A stretch of 64,000 nucleotides of DNA from Sycobia sp. Sy_11. Lineage: Eukaryota; Arthropoda; Insecta; Hymenoptera; Epichrysomallidae. The DNA lies in the NCBI GenBank assembly GCA_018907035.1, contig JACCIC010000002.1, forward strand, positions 5,920,001 to 5,984,000. The letters are read 5' to 3'. Under the pieces are notes generated by a model that was given only the letters and a program-made list of their open reading frames with translations, was not told the origin of the DNA and did not search any database. The position numbers and the translations under genes are program-made. Shown one piece after another: positions 24,909 through 31,125 of the stretch; positions within the stretch are counted from its first letter, which is position 1, and every line of letters starts with the position of its first letter.

Positions 24909-27900
24909 GCAGCACCAGCAGCCGCCCACGACGCCCTCACAGACGACGGATTATTACAAGCCAGCTGTTCACGATCCTATGAGCGCGCTGCAGAACAGCT
25001 TCAGCGACCTCGGCATGAACAAGGAGCCGCCGGTGGTGGTAAGTGGCTTTGTTTGTTTTTTTAATAGCTGCTTATAATAAGTACAGCCTAAGAGAATGCT
25101 CGTCTAGAGAAGTATACAAATTTTATATCTTATTTTTCATTTATTGCTTAGAAAATTTCGCGTGTATAGGTTAATAAGCTATGTCTTCCATTGTACAACG
25201 ACGTCCATAATGTGTTTAAGTTAGAAGTTAAGTTAGTAATGTTAGAAACAAGAAAAAGAGCAGAATGGCACTGTTCAATGTTAACATTTGGCACCCACGT
25301 ACCCGGCTGTTGCCAATTCATCTAAATCGGAAACATCATCTTAGTTTAGTTCGAACTTCGGACAGATTTTAGACCACATTTCTTTAGAAAAAGGGAATTT
25401 ACAAATTTTTGGAAGCTCTGGCGCTCTAAAGGTTTAATCATAGGGCCATAAAAATTCTAGTAGTACAAGAGACATTGATGAGATGAAACGATTTGATACA
25501 AAAAACCAACAACATATTTATAAGAAAAACGACTACTTATGAAAAAGATTTCTCTTATTATGTTGGTAACTGTTGATTTTATTAAAAACTATTAAAGTAT
25601 CATATCGTTATTTCGTAATCCCATGATTATTCAATTAGACATCGTCTATGGGGTTTATTGATTCGCAGAACGTTTCGGTCTGGTCAAAGTTCGGTCAAAA
25701 TGCTTGTCAAAGTAAAACGTGGGGGGGGGGGATAAAATTTAATCTATAATCTTTTGCTATTTTCATAAAGCATACAATTATTAGGCACTATAAAAAATGG
25801 CGATAACAAAATCTATCCAACAAAATAGCTAACATATCGATAATAATTTGAATTATAAATAACTAGTTAAAAGCATTAAATTTTCAAAATCAGTTGCTGT
25901 TGAAAGAATTAGAATGAAAGTGTTGTCAAGGAAAAAAGTTAACAGTAGTGAAATATATTCATAAACGAGCTTGAAATAAGACCCCGTGTTTCTGCAACCA
26001 TAGCATTTTTAATTGGCTCCTGAAGATCTCGTCTCAATTGTGTTAATTTCTTTTTGTTCCAGACCCAACAGCAGTCACGGCTTAATCAATGGAAGCTCCC
26101 GTCGCTTGACAAGGACGCCGATTCCGTGGTGAACGAGTTCTCGCGCGCGCCCGGCAGCACCAGCTCGAAGCCGCCCGCGCCCCTCGGCGGCCTGAATCAG
26201 TTGCACACCAGCCCGAACATGAATCCCCTGCTCGGCCCGGGCGACGGCACCTGGTCGTCCCACTTGGGCGACAGTGGCTGGCCAGACGCCGGCAACAGCG
26301 ACGCCACAGACGGCAAGGACTGGCAGCCCCAGTCGGTCGCCGCTTTTACCGACCTCGTACCCGAATTCGAGCCCGGCAAGCCCTGGAAGGTAATATCTGT
26401 CGACGATCCTTAATCGCGCGCAATTACAGCTCCGCCGTAGAGATTTATCGAAAGTACATTGATTGCAAAATACCAAAACATCAATATCGCTCGATGCAAA
26501 TTTTAAGTCTTGATAGTGTAATATGTACAGTGCTACACGTTGCAAGTAATATTTATAAAATACTTATATATCGAGATATTAGCATATAAAATTATTAAGT
26601 CGAGCGTTTCAATAAACTGTTGGTAATCTAGACAATTGAATTCCTCTATTCCGTTCGCTCGTATCGAAAGCGTAGTAAGCCGATTCTTAGTTCGTAAGCC
26701 CTGTCTTGGTCGACGTATATTTCATGTGTTTCTAGGGAACGCAGATGAAATCAATCGAGGACGATCCAAGTATAACGCCCGGCTCGGTTGTGCGATCGCC
26801 CCTATCGTTGGCGGCAATCAAGGACCCCGACACGATATTCTCGACCGGCAACAAGACATCGCCACCGCCGCAGTCAATCAATCCCGACAGCACGTCCATT
26901 CCTAGCCTGAGCAATTCGACGTGGAGCTTCAATCCTCCAGTCACGACACCCAGCGTTTTCAGCAGGTGAGTCGCGGCGCTTTGACGCGCCTCAGTTTTTA
27001 CGAAATTTTAACTTTATTTATCTATTAAACTGCGGAGCAGTCTTGTTTTTACACACTTCATACGTGATAAATCTCATTGATAAAATGAAGAAGAAATGTA
27101 GGATATCTGTTTTTGTGTACCAAATTGTGGAACTGTTATTAACATTGCTCAATTATTATTTACATTGAAAGAAAAAGTGAATTTGTGTATACTACAATTC
27201 TTATAATAATAGTACAGAAATATTGTGCATGAGGTGCAATTATCACACACTTCTTGACTGTCGTATCAGGAGATTGGGTTTTATTGTAAAACAAATTTTC
27301 CAATTGATTTATTTCCTACGAATGGGAATCCTGTTCCAATGTATTTTAACATCATTTTTCATTAATGAAACGTGTAGAATGAGATATTACAGTTTAAAAT
27401 TATTTCAAATTCAGATTTCACCCGTTTTTTTTTTTTTTTTGCACAAAGAAGACGCCTATTAAGACGAAAATTTTCTCTCTTATTTTTTACAGCTCCAAGA
27501 ACACGTGGAGCGATGCAGCTCCTCCACCGACGGCCGTCACTTCAGAGCTTTGGGGAGCGCCCATGAGCAAATCCCGTGGCCCGCCGCCAGGATTGGGCAG
27601 CAAGAACAGCCCGACAGTGCCGAAGAGCAATGGCTGGGCTTCCCTTGGACGCTCCAACACCTGGGGCCTACAGTCGAACAGTCCCGCCGCAGGGGCCGGC
27701 AACGTCGGCTGGGTGTCGCCCTCGACTTGGCTGCTGTTGAGAAATCTCACTCCCCAGATCGACGGGTCCACCCTCAAGACACTGTGCATGCAGCACGGAC
27801 CCGTGCAGGACTTCCGTCTTTACTTGAATCACGGAATTGCCCTGGCCAAATACTCGTCGAGGGATGAGTCCATTAAGGTGACTTTAATTTTCCTGATTTT

Positions 27901-29788
27901 TTTATATTACAAATCCAATCACGTAAACAATATTTTAATCGTATTAGGAAAAACAACATTATAATAAATGGAAAGTTTTAAAAAAAATTATTCTAATTTG
28001 TTTATACTGTTAAGGGCGAACGGGAAAGAAATATTATTAAAAAGTAAAAGTGAAAGGCTTTGAAAAATGTCTTTTAATGTTTGTAGTCATTTCGTTGTAG
28101 AGTTCTTACAGATAAACAGTAATATAAATTAAACTAATAAAATTCGAAAATTGGACTACAAATAGTATTTTTTTTCTAATTCAGTTGGAGATTCAAACAA
28201 TAAAATCGCCTTCAATTAAAACCAAATATTGTTTAGTTGCAAAGCTCAAAAAATTTTCATTTTATTAAACATAAATATATTCGATTTGAAGTTTTATAAT
28301 CGATTTATAAAAAGAGCGCGTTGAAAACAGAACATCACTGTCAACATGATGGTCATCTATGGCATATTTGATTAATATATAAGTATTAGTATACTTTACA
28401 CTCATTTTAGTATACTTTACACTCCTATAGCCGCCAAATTTTCGAATCTCGTGTTGAAAAAAAACAAACCAATACTAGTGTGGAAGTTAATTTTTACATT
28501 AATTAATCTTTCTAGCTTGGGGTAAAACAGTCTTTTATGTAAAATAATAAACTTTCAGATAGTGTTAAAAAAACCATAATTAAAGGTAAATGTTAAGAAA
28601 TTAACACCATTTCAAGTGTAGTTTTTATTCGGATCAATATATAAATATATGTACAATATTAACTGTAAAGTCTTTTTAGTTGAATTTCACTATTTTGTAC
28701 TACTTAGGTGAAGGATCTCGCTACTAGATTCAGCCTCGTTTCACAACACTCGAAAATATTTTAAATTTTTTTAACCCTTAGAGCGCGGGCATGACGCATA
28801 TATTCCTCAGAAAATAAACCATAGTAAAACACCTATTTGGTTGTAATGATTAAGCGTGATGGATAGGTGTTATTAATAGGGGTAATTATTTATAATAATT
28901 ATGATTATTTCTTTCTAATTATTATTATTATACATAATTACATAGTTATATTATCAACATTTAAAATAAACTAAATAAGGATTTATCATATTTTGTTCAT
29001 CAAAAAGTTCAAATTTTTTAATTTTCTCTTCAGAATCGTAATCAGCGACCCAAAAAACTTATACATATCTATACTTTTCCATTGTTATAGAATAGTTTTT
29101 TTCAATTATGAACAATTTAACATAGGCATTGCCGTCCTCGATCGGCACATATGCGTCATGCTCCGGACTCGCAAACGTTTAGTCTCAATTTGGGTTAAAA
29201 TTGGGGACCTATGATTACTTTATCATACAAACAATACGCATGGAAAATATCTAAAATCCCGGTACTCTAAGGGTTAATTATGTTTACTCATTAAGCACTA
29301 AGAAATAATGAATGCCTTCCACACTTGCGTTCATAAAACAATAGCGTATACTTGTATTAAAAAATATTATTAAACTATACTTTAATATTTTGTTCTCTCG
29401 CCTTTCTGAATTACAGGCTCAAGGAGCGTTGAACAACTGCGTTCTCGGCAACACAACGATTTTCGCAGAGTCGCCGATCGACAGCGAGGTGCACAGCCTG
29501 CTCCAGAAGCTGAGCCACGGCAGCGGTGGCGGCGGCGGGACCACCGGCGGCGGCGCTCAGCAGCAGAGCACCGGGACCGCCGGCTGGGGCCTTCGACCCA
29601 GCGCCAACCAGGCCGGTCCGCCAACCGACACCTGGGGCGCGGGCGCCAGCCAGCTCTGGGGCGCGCCGCCCGTCACCAATTCGCTCTGGAGCAGCGCGGG
29701 CCTCGACACCAGTGATCAGCAGCGCGCCACCCCGAGCTCCCTCAACTCGTACTTACCCGGCGACCTCCTAGGAGGTGAGTCCATGTAG
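8317..29788 (+). CDS. gw: Gawky / GW182 (TNRC6 family), complete spliced coding sequence
   Basis: GW182 proteins bind Argonaute through Trp motifs and recruit PABP and the CCR4-NOT and PAN2-PAN3 deadenylases to microRNA targets, in cytoplasmic P bodies. I join 8317-8385, 9870-10080, 11348-13329, 13995-14562, 15327-15754, 16007-16385, 17284-17523, 18278-18565, 19361-19800, 19981-20187, 22283-22489, 24535-25038, 26063-26389, 26736-26965, 27493-27877 and 29417-29788. That is 6837 nt, or 2278 residues. Every junction is GT-AG and phase-consistent. Domains: low-complexity extension 1-1073, GW-rich region about 870-1520, UBA-like about 1518-1567, Gln-rich about 1605-1830, silencing region from about 1842, RRM about 2106-2175, terminal GESM. 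The protein is much longer than Drosophila GW182 (about 1.4 kb of codons) because of the N-terminal extension. Family assignment is certain. The start codon and first exons are inferred, and an exon could be missing between 20187 and 22283. Confidence 0.95.
8440..8730. other. CpG-rich island with open frames inside gw intron
   Basis: GC-rich island with an open frame on each strand of about 60-86 codons. The plus frame from about 8506 ends at a TGA near 8697. The minus frame runs from 8736 to 8476. Neither product resembles anything I recognise. It could be an alternative first exon or promoter of gw, an old retrocopy fragment, or chance. Confidence 0.3.
9406..9458. repeat. (TA)n microsatellite
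   Basis: About 26 TA units in the gw intron upstream of exon B. Confidence 0.95.
9870..10080 (+). CDS. gw: gw coding exon B, acidic/Gly segment and polyserine
   Basis: Acceptor cttctgttcgcag and donor g/gtgagg. Phase 0 in, one base left over at the end. It encodes residues 24-93 (GDVVVLEGSSLSG at the start) with a (AGC)n-encoded Ser run at 9965-10005, then MMAAPTSHPGATAAND. The single G at the end plus GT from 11348 completes a Gly codon, which links it unambiguously to exon C. No recognised domain. Confidence 0.8.
10081..11347 (+). other. gw: gw intron B-C
   Basis: AT-rich intron with donor gtgagg and acceptor tttacag. I see no exon or mobile element in it. Confidence 0.75.
11348..13329 (+). 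CDS. gw: gw coding exon C, 1982-nt low-complexity exon
   Basis: Encodes residues 94-754 without a stop between acceptor tttacag and donor aag/gtacga. In order: Ala/Ser/Thr-rich about 108-165, Asn run about 170-181, Glu run about 185-196, a basic Cys/Arg-rich stretch about 210-255, Ser-Lys-rich segments, Thr run about 365-390, Arg-rich clusters about 400-425 that could act as a nuclear localisation signal, a second acidic run about 588-597 and an acidic/Lys stretch about 667-690. No known domain and no GW pairs. An open frame of this length with matching phases on both sides supports coding. Because it is repetitive, other frames also have long ORFs, which I treat as shadows. No counterpart precedes the Drosophila-type start that I know of. 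Confidence 0.75.
13330..13994 (+). other. gw: gw intron C-D
   Basis: AT-rich intron, gtacga to cccag. Nothing else recognised. Confidence 0.8.
13995..14562 (+). CDS. gw: gw coding exon D, helical segment then first GW-type motifs
   Basis: Strong acceptor (tttttaacccag) and donor g/gtgcgt. Encodes residues 755-943. Residues about 773-805 (SLMEDCKDLLADYWTMRDPR and onward) are non-repetitive and look amphipathic-helical. After this come Gly/Asn/Gln-rich sequence and the first Trp motifs typical of GW182 (ASWATAQ, SGWGSAG, NNWQS). It joins exon E through a split Gly codon. Confidence 0.85.
14563..15326 (+). other. gw: gw intron D-E
   Basis: Intron from gtgcgt to aaaag. Most of it is occupied by an inverted-repeat-bounded segment (14609-15200) that looks like a transposon remnant. 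Confidence 0.8.
14609..15200. mobile_element. Probable non-autonomous DNA transposon remnant
   Basis: The left end AGGGTGGTCCATTCTTAAC (14609-14627) matches the reverse complement of the right end, AGGGTGGTCCACTTTAAC (15183-15200), with only small differences. The inner 592 bp has no transposase ORF. I see no clear target-site duplication, so the superfamily is undetermined and the copy is probably old. Confidence 0.5.
15327..15754 (+). CDS. gw: gw coding exon E, Q/N-rich, ends in core MKEALFSPDGWGC motif
   Basis: Encodes residues 944-1086: Ser/Gln/Asn/Pro-rich sequence, then LEQLNTMKEALFSPDGWGC. The Met at 15716 corresponds to the initiator of Drosophila GW182, whose N-terminus is nearly the same sequence. 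The acceptor (ctatttaaaag) has a poor pyrimidine tract, but the frame requires it or a nearby one. The donor is c/gtaagt. An alternative promoter giving a Drosophila-like short isoform from this Met is possible but not shown. Confidence 0.93.
15755..16006 (+). other. gw: gw intron E-F, stop-free and in frame
   Basis: A 252-nt intron (gtaagt to gtgcag) divisible by three, with no in-frame stop. Retention would insert 84 mostly hydrophobic residues between DGWGC and QHVNQ. The near-identity of the flanking sequence to fly GW182 shows that it is normally spliced out. Confidence 0.9.
16007..16385 (+). CDS. gw: gw coding exon F, Argonaute-binding GW repeat region
   Basis: Starts QHVNQDSNWDVPTSPEP, near-identical to fly GW182. 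It contains eight Trp motifs (NWDVP, MWKP, LWEA, PWGH, TWGED, MWTG, PWPG, MWSA) in about 126 residues, the spaced-Trp pattern that inserts into Argonaute tryptophan pockets. It ends in a Gly-rich tract. The donor (g/gtgaat) leaves one base for exon G. Confidence 0.95.
16386..17283 (+). other. gw: gw intron F-G
   Basis: AT-rich intron with a short (CT)n run near 16435-16455. Nothing else recognised. Confidence 0.85.
17281..17283 (+). other. NAGNAG tandem acceptor of exon G
   Basis: The acceptor reads aag-cag. Using the first AG adds CAG in frame and inserts one extra Ala before GPKW. Tandem acceptors of this type are often both used. Confidence 0.6.
17284..17523 (+). CDS. gw: gw coding exon G, DPR-repeat segment
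   Basis: Encodes residues 1213-1292. After GPKWVDPRV comes a run of degenerate DPR[E/D] units (seven Asp-Pro-Arg triplets in about 57 residues, including two DPREMR), then SADAMWNQQP. The acceptor is a tandem NAGNAG (aagcag), so the exon may also start at 17281 and add one Ala. The donor is g/gtacga. Confidence 0.92.
17524..18277 (+). other. gw: gw intron G-H
   Basis: AT-rich. A less AT-rich patch at 17890-18057 has weakly inverted ends, too poor to call an element. An ACA/ATG repeat precedes the acceptor. Confidence 0.85.
18278..18565 (+). CDS. gw: gw coding exon H, GWEEPSP motif
   Basis: Starts within GPSHHQMQAH. Contains NQWSAPPPKD, then SGWEEPSPPTQRR, YDDGTSLWANP and SHWKDIP. This matches, in order, the human TNRC6A/B stretch with GWEEPSP followed by DDGTSAWGDP, one of the best conserved segments outside the UBA and RRM. 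Donor g/gtaagg. Confidence 0.95.
18566..19360 (+). other. gw: gw intron H-I
   Basis: Very AT-rich, with repeated TTAATTAA-like palindromic stretches around 19080-19300. Nothing coding. Confidence 0.85.
19361..19800 (+). CDS. gw: gw coding exon I, GW motifs and first half of UBA-like domain
   Basis: Encodes residues 1389-1535: GMQCPPGML, a polyglycine run, Trp motifs (PMWGSH, GSWNDGP, NWVDN, SLWDE, NWTDAD, SWGH), then LTKELIWKSREFRYLCDMGF, the first helix and the MGF loop of the UBA-like domain. The phase-0 junction falls directly after GFK. The donor gttggt has an unusual T at +3, but the reading frame and family conservation fix it here. Confidence 0.94.
19981..20187 (+). CDS. gw: gw coding exon J, second half of UBA-like domain
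   Basis: Acceptor gcgactgcag. Begins KEDVEVALRSREMNRDEAQ and continues to LLSQIRSLEQW, completing the three-helix UBA-like fold of GW182 proteins. It then runs through a Gly/Ser/Pro linker to QQMSFQP. Phase 0 at both ends; donor gtaaga. The fold is known to exist in the family, while its ligand is uncertain. Confidence 0.95.
20188..22282 (+). other. gw: gw intron J-K
   Basis: A 2.1-kb intron. It starts with a pyrimidine/CpG-richer 300 bp and is then AT-rich. A family-conserved short exon between the UBA-like domain and the SASLLK segment could be hidden here, but I did not find one. Confidence 0.75.
22283..22489 (+). CDS. gw: gw coding exon K, SASLLK and polyglutamine
   Basis: Encodes residues 1605-1673: GVGVPSGAV, SASLLKL (compare VSASMLK and VSLLK in TNRC6B and TNRC6A), then CAG/CAA-encoded poly-Gln broken by AAAVQL, then APPPPFNQ. 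Phase 0 at both ends. The acceptor (gcgtag) lacks a good pyrimidine tract. An alternative phase-0 acceptor exists at ctgcag just before the Gln run. Confidence 0.8.
22352..22453 (+). repeat. Exonic CAG/CAA repeat (polyglutamine)
   Basis: Two CAG/CAA tracts interrupted by codons for AAAVQL, within exon K of gw. Mixed CAG/CAA usage makes it less slippage-prone than pure CAG. Confidence 0.95.
22490..24534 (+). other. gw: gw intron K-L
   Basis: A 2-kb AT-rich intron with a (TA)n run at 22782-22822. No exon or element recognised. Confidence 0.8.
22782..22822. repeat. (TA)n microsatellite
   Basis: About 20 TA units in gw intron K-L. Confidence 0.95.
24535..25038 (+). CDS. gw: gw coding exon L, Gln-rich helical region
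   Basis: Encodes residues 1674-1841. A Leu/Gln-rich, probably helical stretch (QQLRMLVQQIQLAVQEGYLN and onward, about 90 residues) is characteristic of insect GW182. It is followed by a run of Gln codons (24856-24914) and DYYKPAVHDPMSALQNSFSD. I see no clear PAM2 (PABP MLLE-binding) consensus. Donor gtaagt; phase 0 at both ends. Confidence 0.94.
24856..24914 (+). repeat. Exonic CAG/CAA repeat (polyglutamine)
   Basis: About twenty consecutive Gln codons in exon L of gw, ended by CAC. Confidence 0.95.
25039..26062 (+). other. gw: gw intron L-M
   Basis: Intron gtaagt to gttccag. Contains a possible decayed TTAA-bounded element (25281-25437) and a nine-base poly-G tract near 25722. Confidence 0.85.
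25281..25437. mobile_element. Possible decayed piggyBac-type fragment
   Basis: The right end reads gcgctctaaaggtttaa. Its reverse complement (TTAAACCTTTAGAGCGC) closely resembles the end of the clearer element at 28771. A TTAA also opens the segment at 25281, but the left end (TTAACATTTGGCACCCACG) matches only weakly. Tentative. Confidence 0.3.
26063..26389 (+). CDS. gw: gw coding exon M, start of C-terminal silencing region
   Basis: Acceptor tttttgttccag. Encodes TQQQSRLNQWKLPSLDKD (compare EPQSRLRKWT in TNRC6A), then TWSSHLGDSGWPDAG, DWQPQ, and FEPGKPWK at the end (compare FRPGEPWKG). Trp residues in this region of the family contact the CCR4-NOT complex. Phase 0 at both ends; donor gtaata. 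Confidence 0.95.
26390..26735 (+). other. gw: gw intron M-N
   Basis: Short intron (346 nt), gtaata to tttctag. Nothing else seen. Confidence 0.9.
26736..26965 (+). CDS. gw: gw coding exon N, DP-x-TPGSV motif
   Basis: Begins GTQMKSIEDDPSITPGSVV, matching KGxxNIDPExDPYVTPGSV of TNRC6 proteins, a conserved silencing-region motif linked to deadenylase recruitment. It continues to STWSFNPPVTTPSVFS. It ends with two bases of a Ser codon completed by exon O. Donor g/gtgagt. Confidence 0.95.
26966..27492 (+). other. gw: gw intron N-O
   Basis: AT-rich intron, gtgagt to tttttacag, with a T(18) run near 27425. Nothing else seen. Confidence 0.9.
27493..27877 (+). CDS. gw: gw coding exon O, Trp motifs and most of the RRM
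   Basis: Encodes residues 2027-2155: NTWSDAAPPP, ELWGAP, RGPPPGLGSKN (as in TNRC6 RPPPGLTGQK), NGWASLG, NTWGLQ, then the RRM from WLLLRNLTPQIDGSTLKTLC through HGPVQDFRLYLNHGIALAKY. The segment NLTPQIDGSTL is identical to human TNRC6. In the family this RRM lacks canonical RNA-binding aromatics, so it is thought not to bind RNA. Phase 0 donor aag/gtgact. Confidence 0.97.
28386..28424. repeat. Two-copy tandem repeat, period 21
   Basis: TTAGTATACTTTACACTC occurs at 28386-28403 and again at 28407-28424. Confidence 0.8.
28771..29277. mobile_element. piggyBac-type non-autonomous element (MITE)
   Basis: A 499-bp element (28775-29273) bounded by CCCTTAGAG and its perfect inverse CTCTAAGGG, and flanked on both sides by TTAA, the piggyBac target duplication. 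Inside is a second inverted repeat: GCATGACGCATAT at 28789-28801 and its exact complement at 29149-29161. Similarity extends a few bases outward. The internal repeat lies close to the left end but about 100 bp from the right end. This asymmetric spacing recalls the 13-bp terminal plus 19-bp internal repeat plan of piggyBac. The interior is AT-rich with no transposase. Confidence 0.8.
29417..29788 (+). CDS. gw: gw coding exon P (terminal), end of RRM and C-terminus
   Basis: Acceptor tgaattacag. Begins AQGALNNCVLGNTTIFAES (compare CVLGNTTILAEF), the last strand of the RRM. Then come Gly/Ser/Thr sequence with GWGL, DTWGAG, LWGAPP and LWSSAG motifs, and the end YLPGDLLGGESM before TAG (29786-29788). 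Human TNRC6A ends in the same GESM. The codons for GGES contain a consensus splice donor. Confidence 0.97.
   Translation, partial: AQGALNNCVLGNTTIFAESPIDSEVHSLLQKLSHGSGGGGGTTGGGAQQQSTGTAGWGLRPSANQAGPPTDTWGAGASQLWGAPPVTNSLWSSAGLDTSDQQRATPSSLNSYLPGDLLGGESM
29775..29780 (+). other. Consensus 5' splice site inside the last codons of gw
   Basis: The sequence ggag/gtgagt, a near-perfect donor, overlaps codons for Gly-Glu-Ser just before the stop. If used it would remove the last three residues and the stop and splice into the downstream region. Confidence 0.4.
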
Positions 29789-30095
29789 ATGATGATGAGC
29801 TGAGGAAGGAGCCTTCTTCTCACGAACGACGTCAATTAATTCAAAAACTATAGGAGAAATATAGAGAAAAGAAAAGAGACACGAAAGAAATAATGCAAAA
29901 CGAGAAGACGAATTACCGAATGAAAAAGGAACAGACCAGCAGCATCGTACCTATATAAGTAGCCAGAGCTGTGCTTATCGAGAAAAAAATATCGAGAAAA
30001 GAGTAAGAAAATACTACTATTGAGAGAGAGATAAATGCGAGCGAAGTAAGCGCTCCGCGAGACTGTAGGCTATTGTAATCGTTACATACATACAT

Positions 30096-30099
<4 letters not shown>

Positions 30100-30145
<46 letters not shown>
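30100..30145. repeat. (TA)n microsatellite
   Basis: About 23 TA units, 310 bp after the gw stop. Confidence 0.95.
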
Positions 30146-30147
<2 letters not shown>

Positions 30148-30920
30148 TACTACATATGCGTGCGAGAATTCGTCCCCAAATAACCGTTACTTAAACAAAT
30201 AATAATAATAATAATATACGAGGAGGAATCAGGGATTTAGTAAGCAGGGAGCAGCGCGAGAGCGTAAACGACAGACGGTCTCCGATTCTGTGCGCTTGGT
30301 CGCGTGCTTTCATCTCCCCGTTCCCCGCATTTTTTTTCTCCTTTAGAATCGTGTCAATGTAACTATAGAGGCGAGAATCGGTTCCGCGCTTAATAATAAG
30401 GGCGACGATGGAAAAAAAAAGACGCGAAACTTTTACCCTCTCGCCTGCTCCGTGATGGATTTATGGATAGATAACGATACACATAATAACGTGCGAAACG
30501 CGGATTGGTCGCTAACACCGAGGAGCCCTGCATCGTAACCAAATGAAGCTGCAGGTCTCGCCGGTGAATCGGTCCGTTTTTTTTTTTTTTTTTTTATTAG
30601 TTTTTTCTTCTTTCCTTCTTCACAGCCAAGAAAGGATCACACCATTAATAGGCTCTCGCGCGTTTTTAAACGAGTGTTCCATTTTTTCTTCTTTCTTCAT
30701 TTCTTCGCAAGCCAGTCAAAGACTGCGGCGAGCATCAAACTTAGACTGTACCAATCTAATCAAAAAATCAAGGGGGTGTAGAGAAAACTTGAGAAAAAGG
30801 TCAAAAAAATTAATAATGTATATCAGTGAGAAGCGAATTGACGAAAAAAACATACAAGAAAAAATATATACCTTTTAAAGCAAAAGAGACGAGCATTGAC
30901 GTAGCCCGAGTTCGTGTTTT

Positions 30921-30926
30921 AATAAA
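30921..30926 (+). terminator. First AATAAA poly(A) signal after gw stop
   Basis: First canonical AATAAA I find downstream of the stop codon, about 1.13 kb into the 3' UTR. The downstream sequence is GC-rich rather than clearly GU-rich, so use is uncertain. Confidence 0.35.
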
Positions 30927-31073
30927 ATAGACTCGAGCGGGCGCGCCGCTACGTTCCGAGCCTCTGCAGAGTTTTCAAGTGTATAGGGCGAGATAAAAAA
31001 TAAACGCGATTGAAAGCTCTCCGTTCTCGAAGTCTGAGATACTCACAAACACCCACACACATATACAAACACA

Positions 31074-31076
<3 letters not shown>

Positions 31077-31122
<46 letters not shown>
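31077..31122. repeat. (TA)n microsatellite
   Basis: About 23 TA units after a CA-rich lead-in. Confidence 0.95.

Positions 31123-31125
<3 letters not shown>

Larger units (their letters stand above)
27878..29416 (+). other. gw: gw intron O-P (splits the RRM)
   Basis: A 1.5-kb AT-rich intron interrupting the RRM between IK and AQGAL. It carries a two-copy 21-bp tandem repeat (28386-28424) and a piggyBac-type element. Confidence 0.9.
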
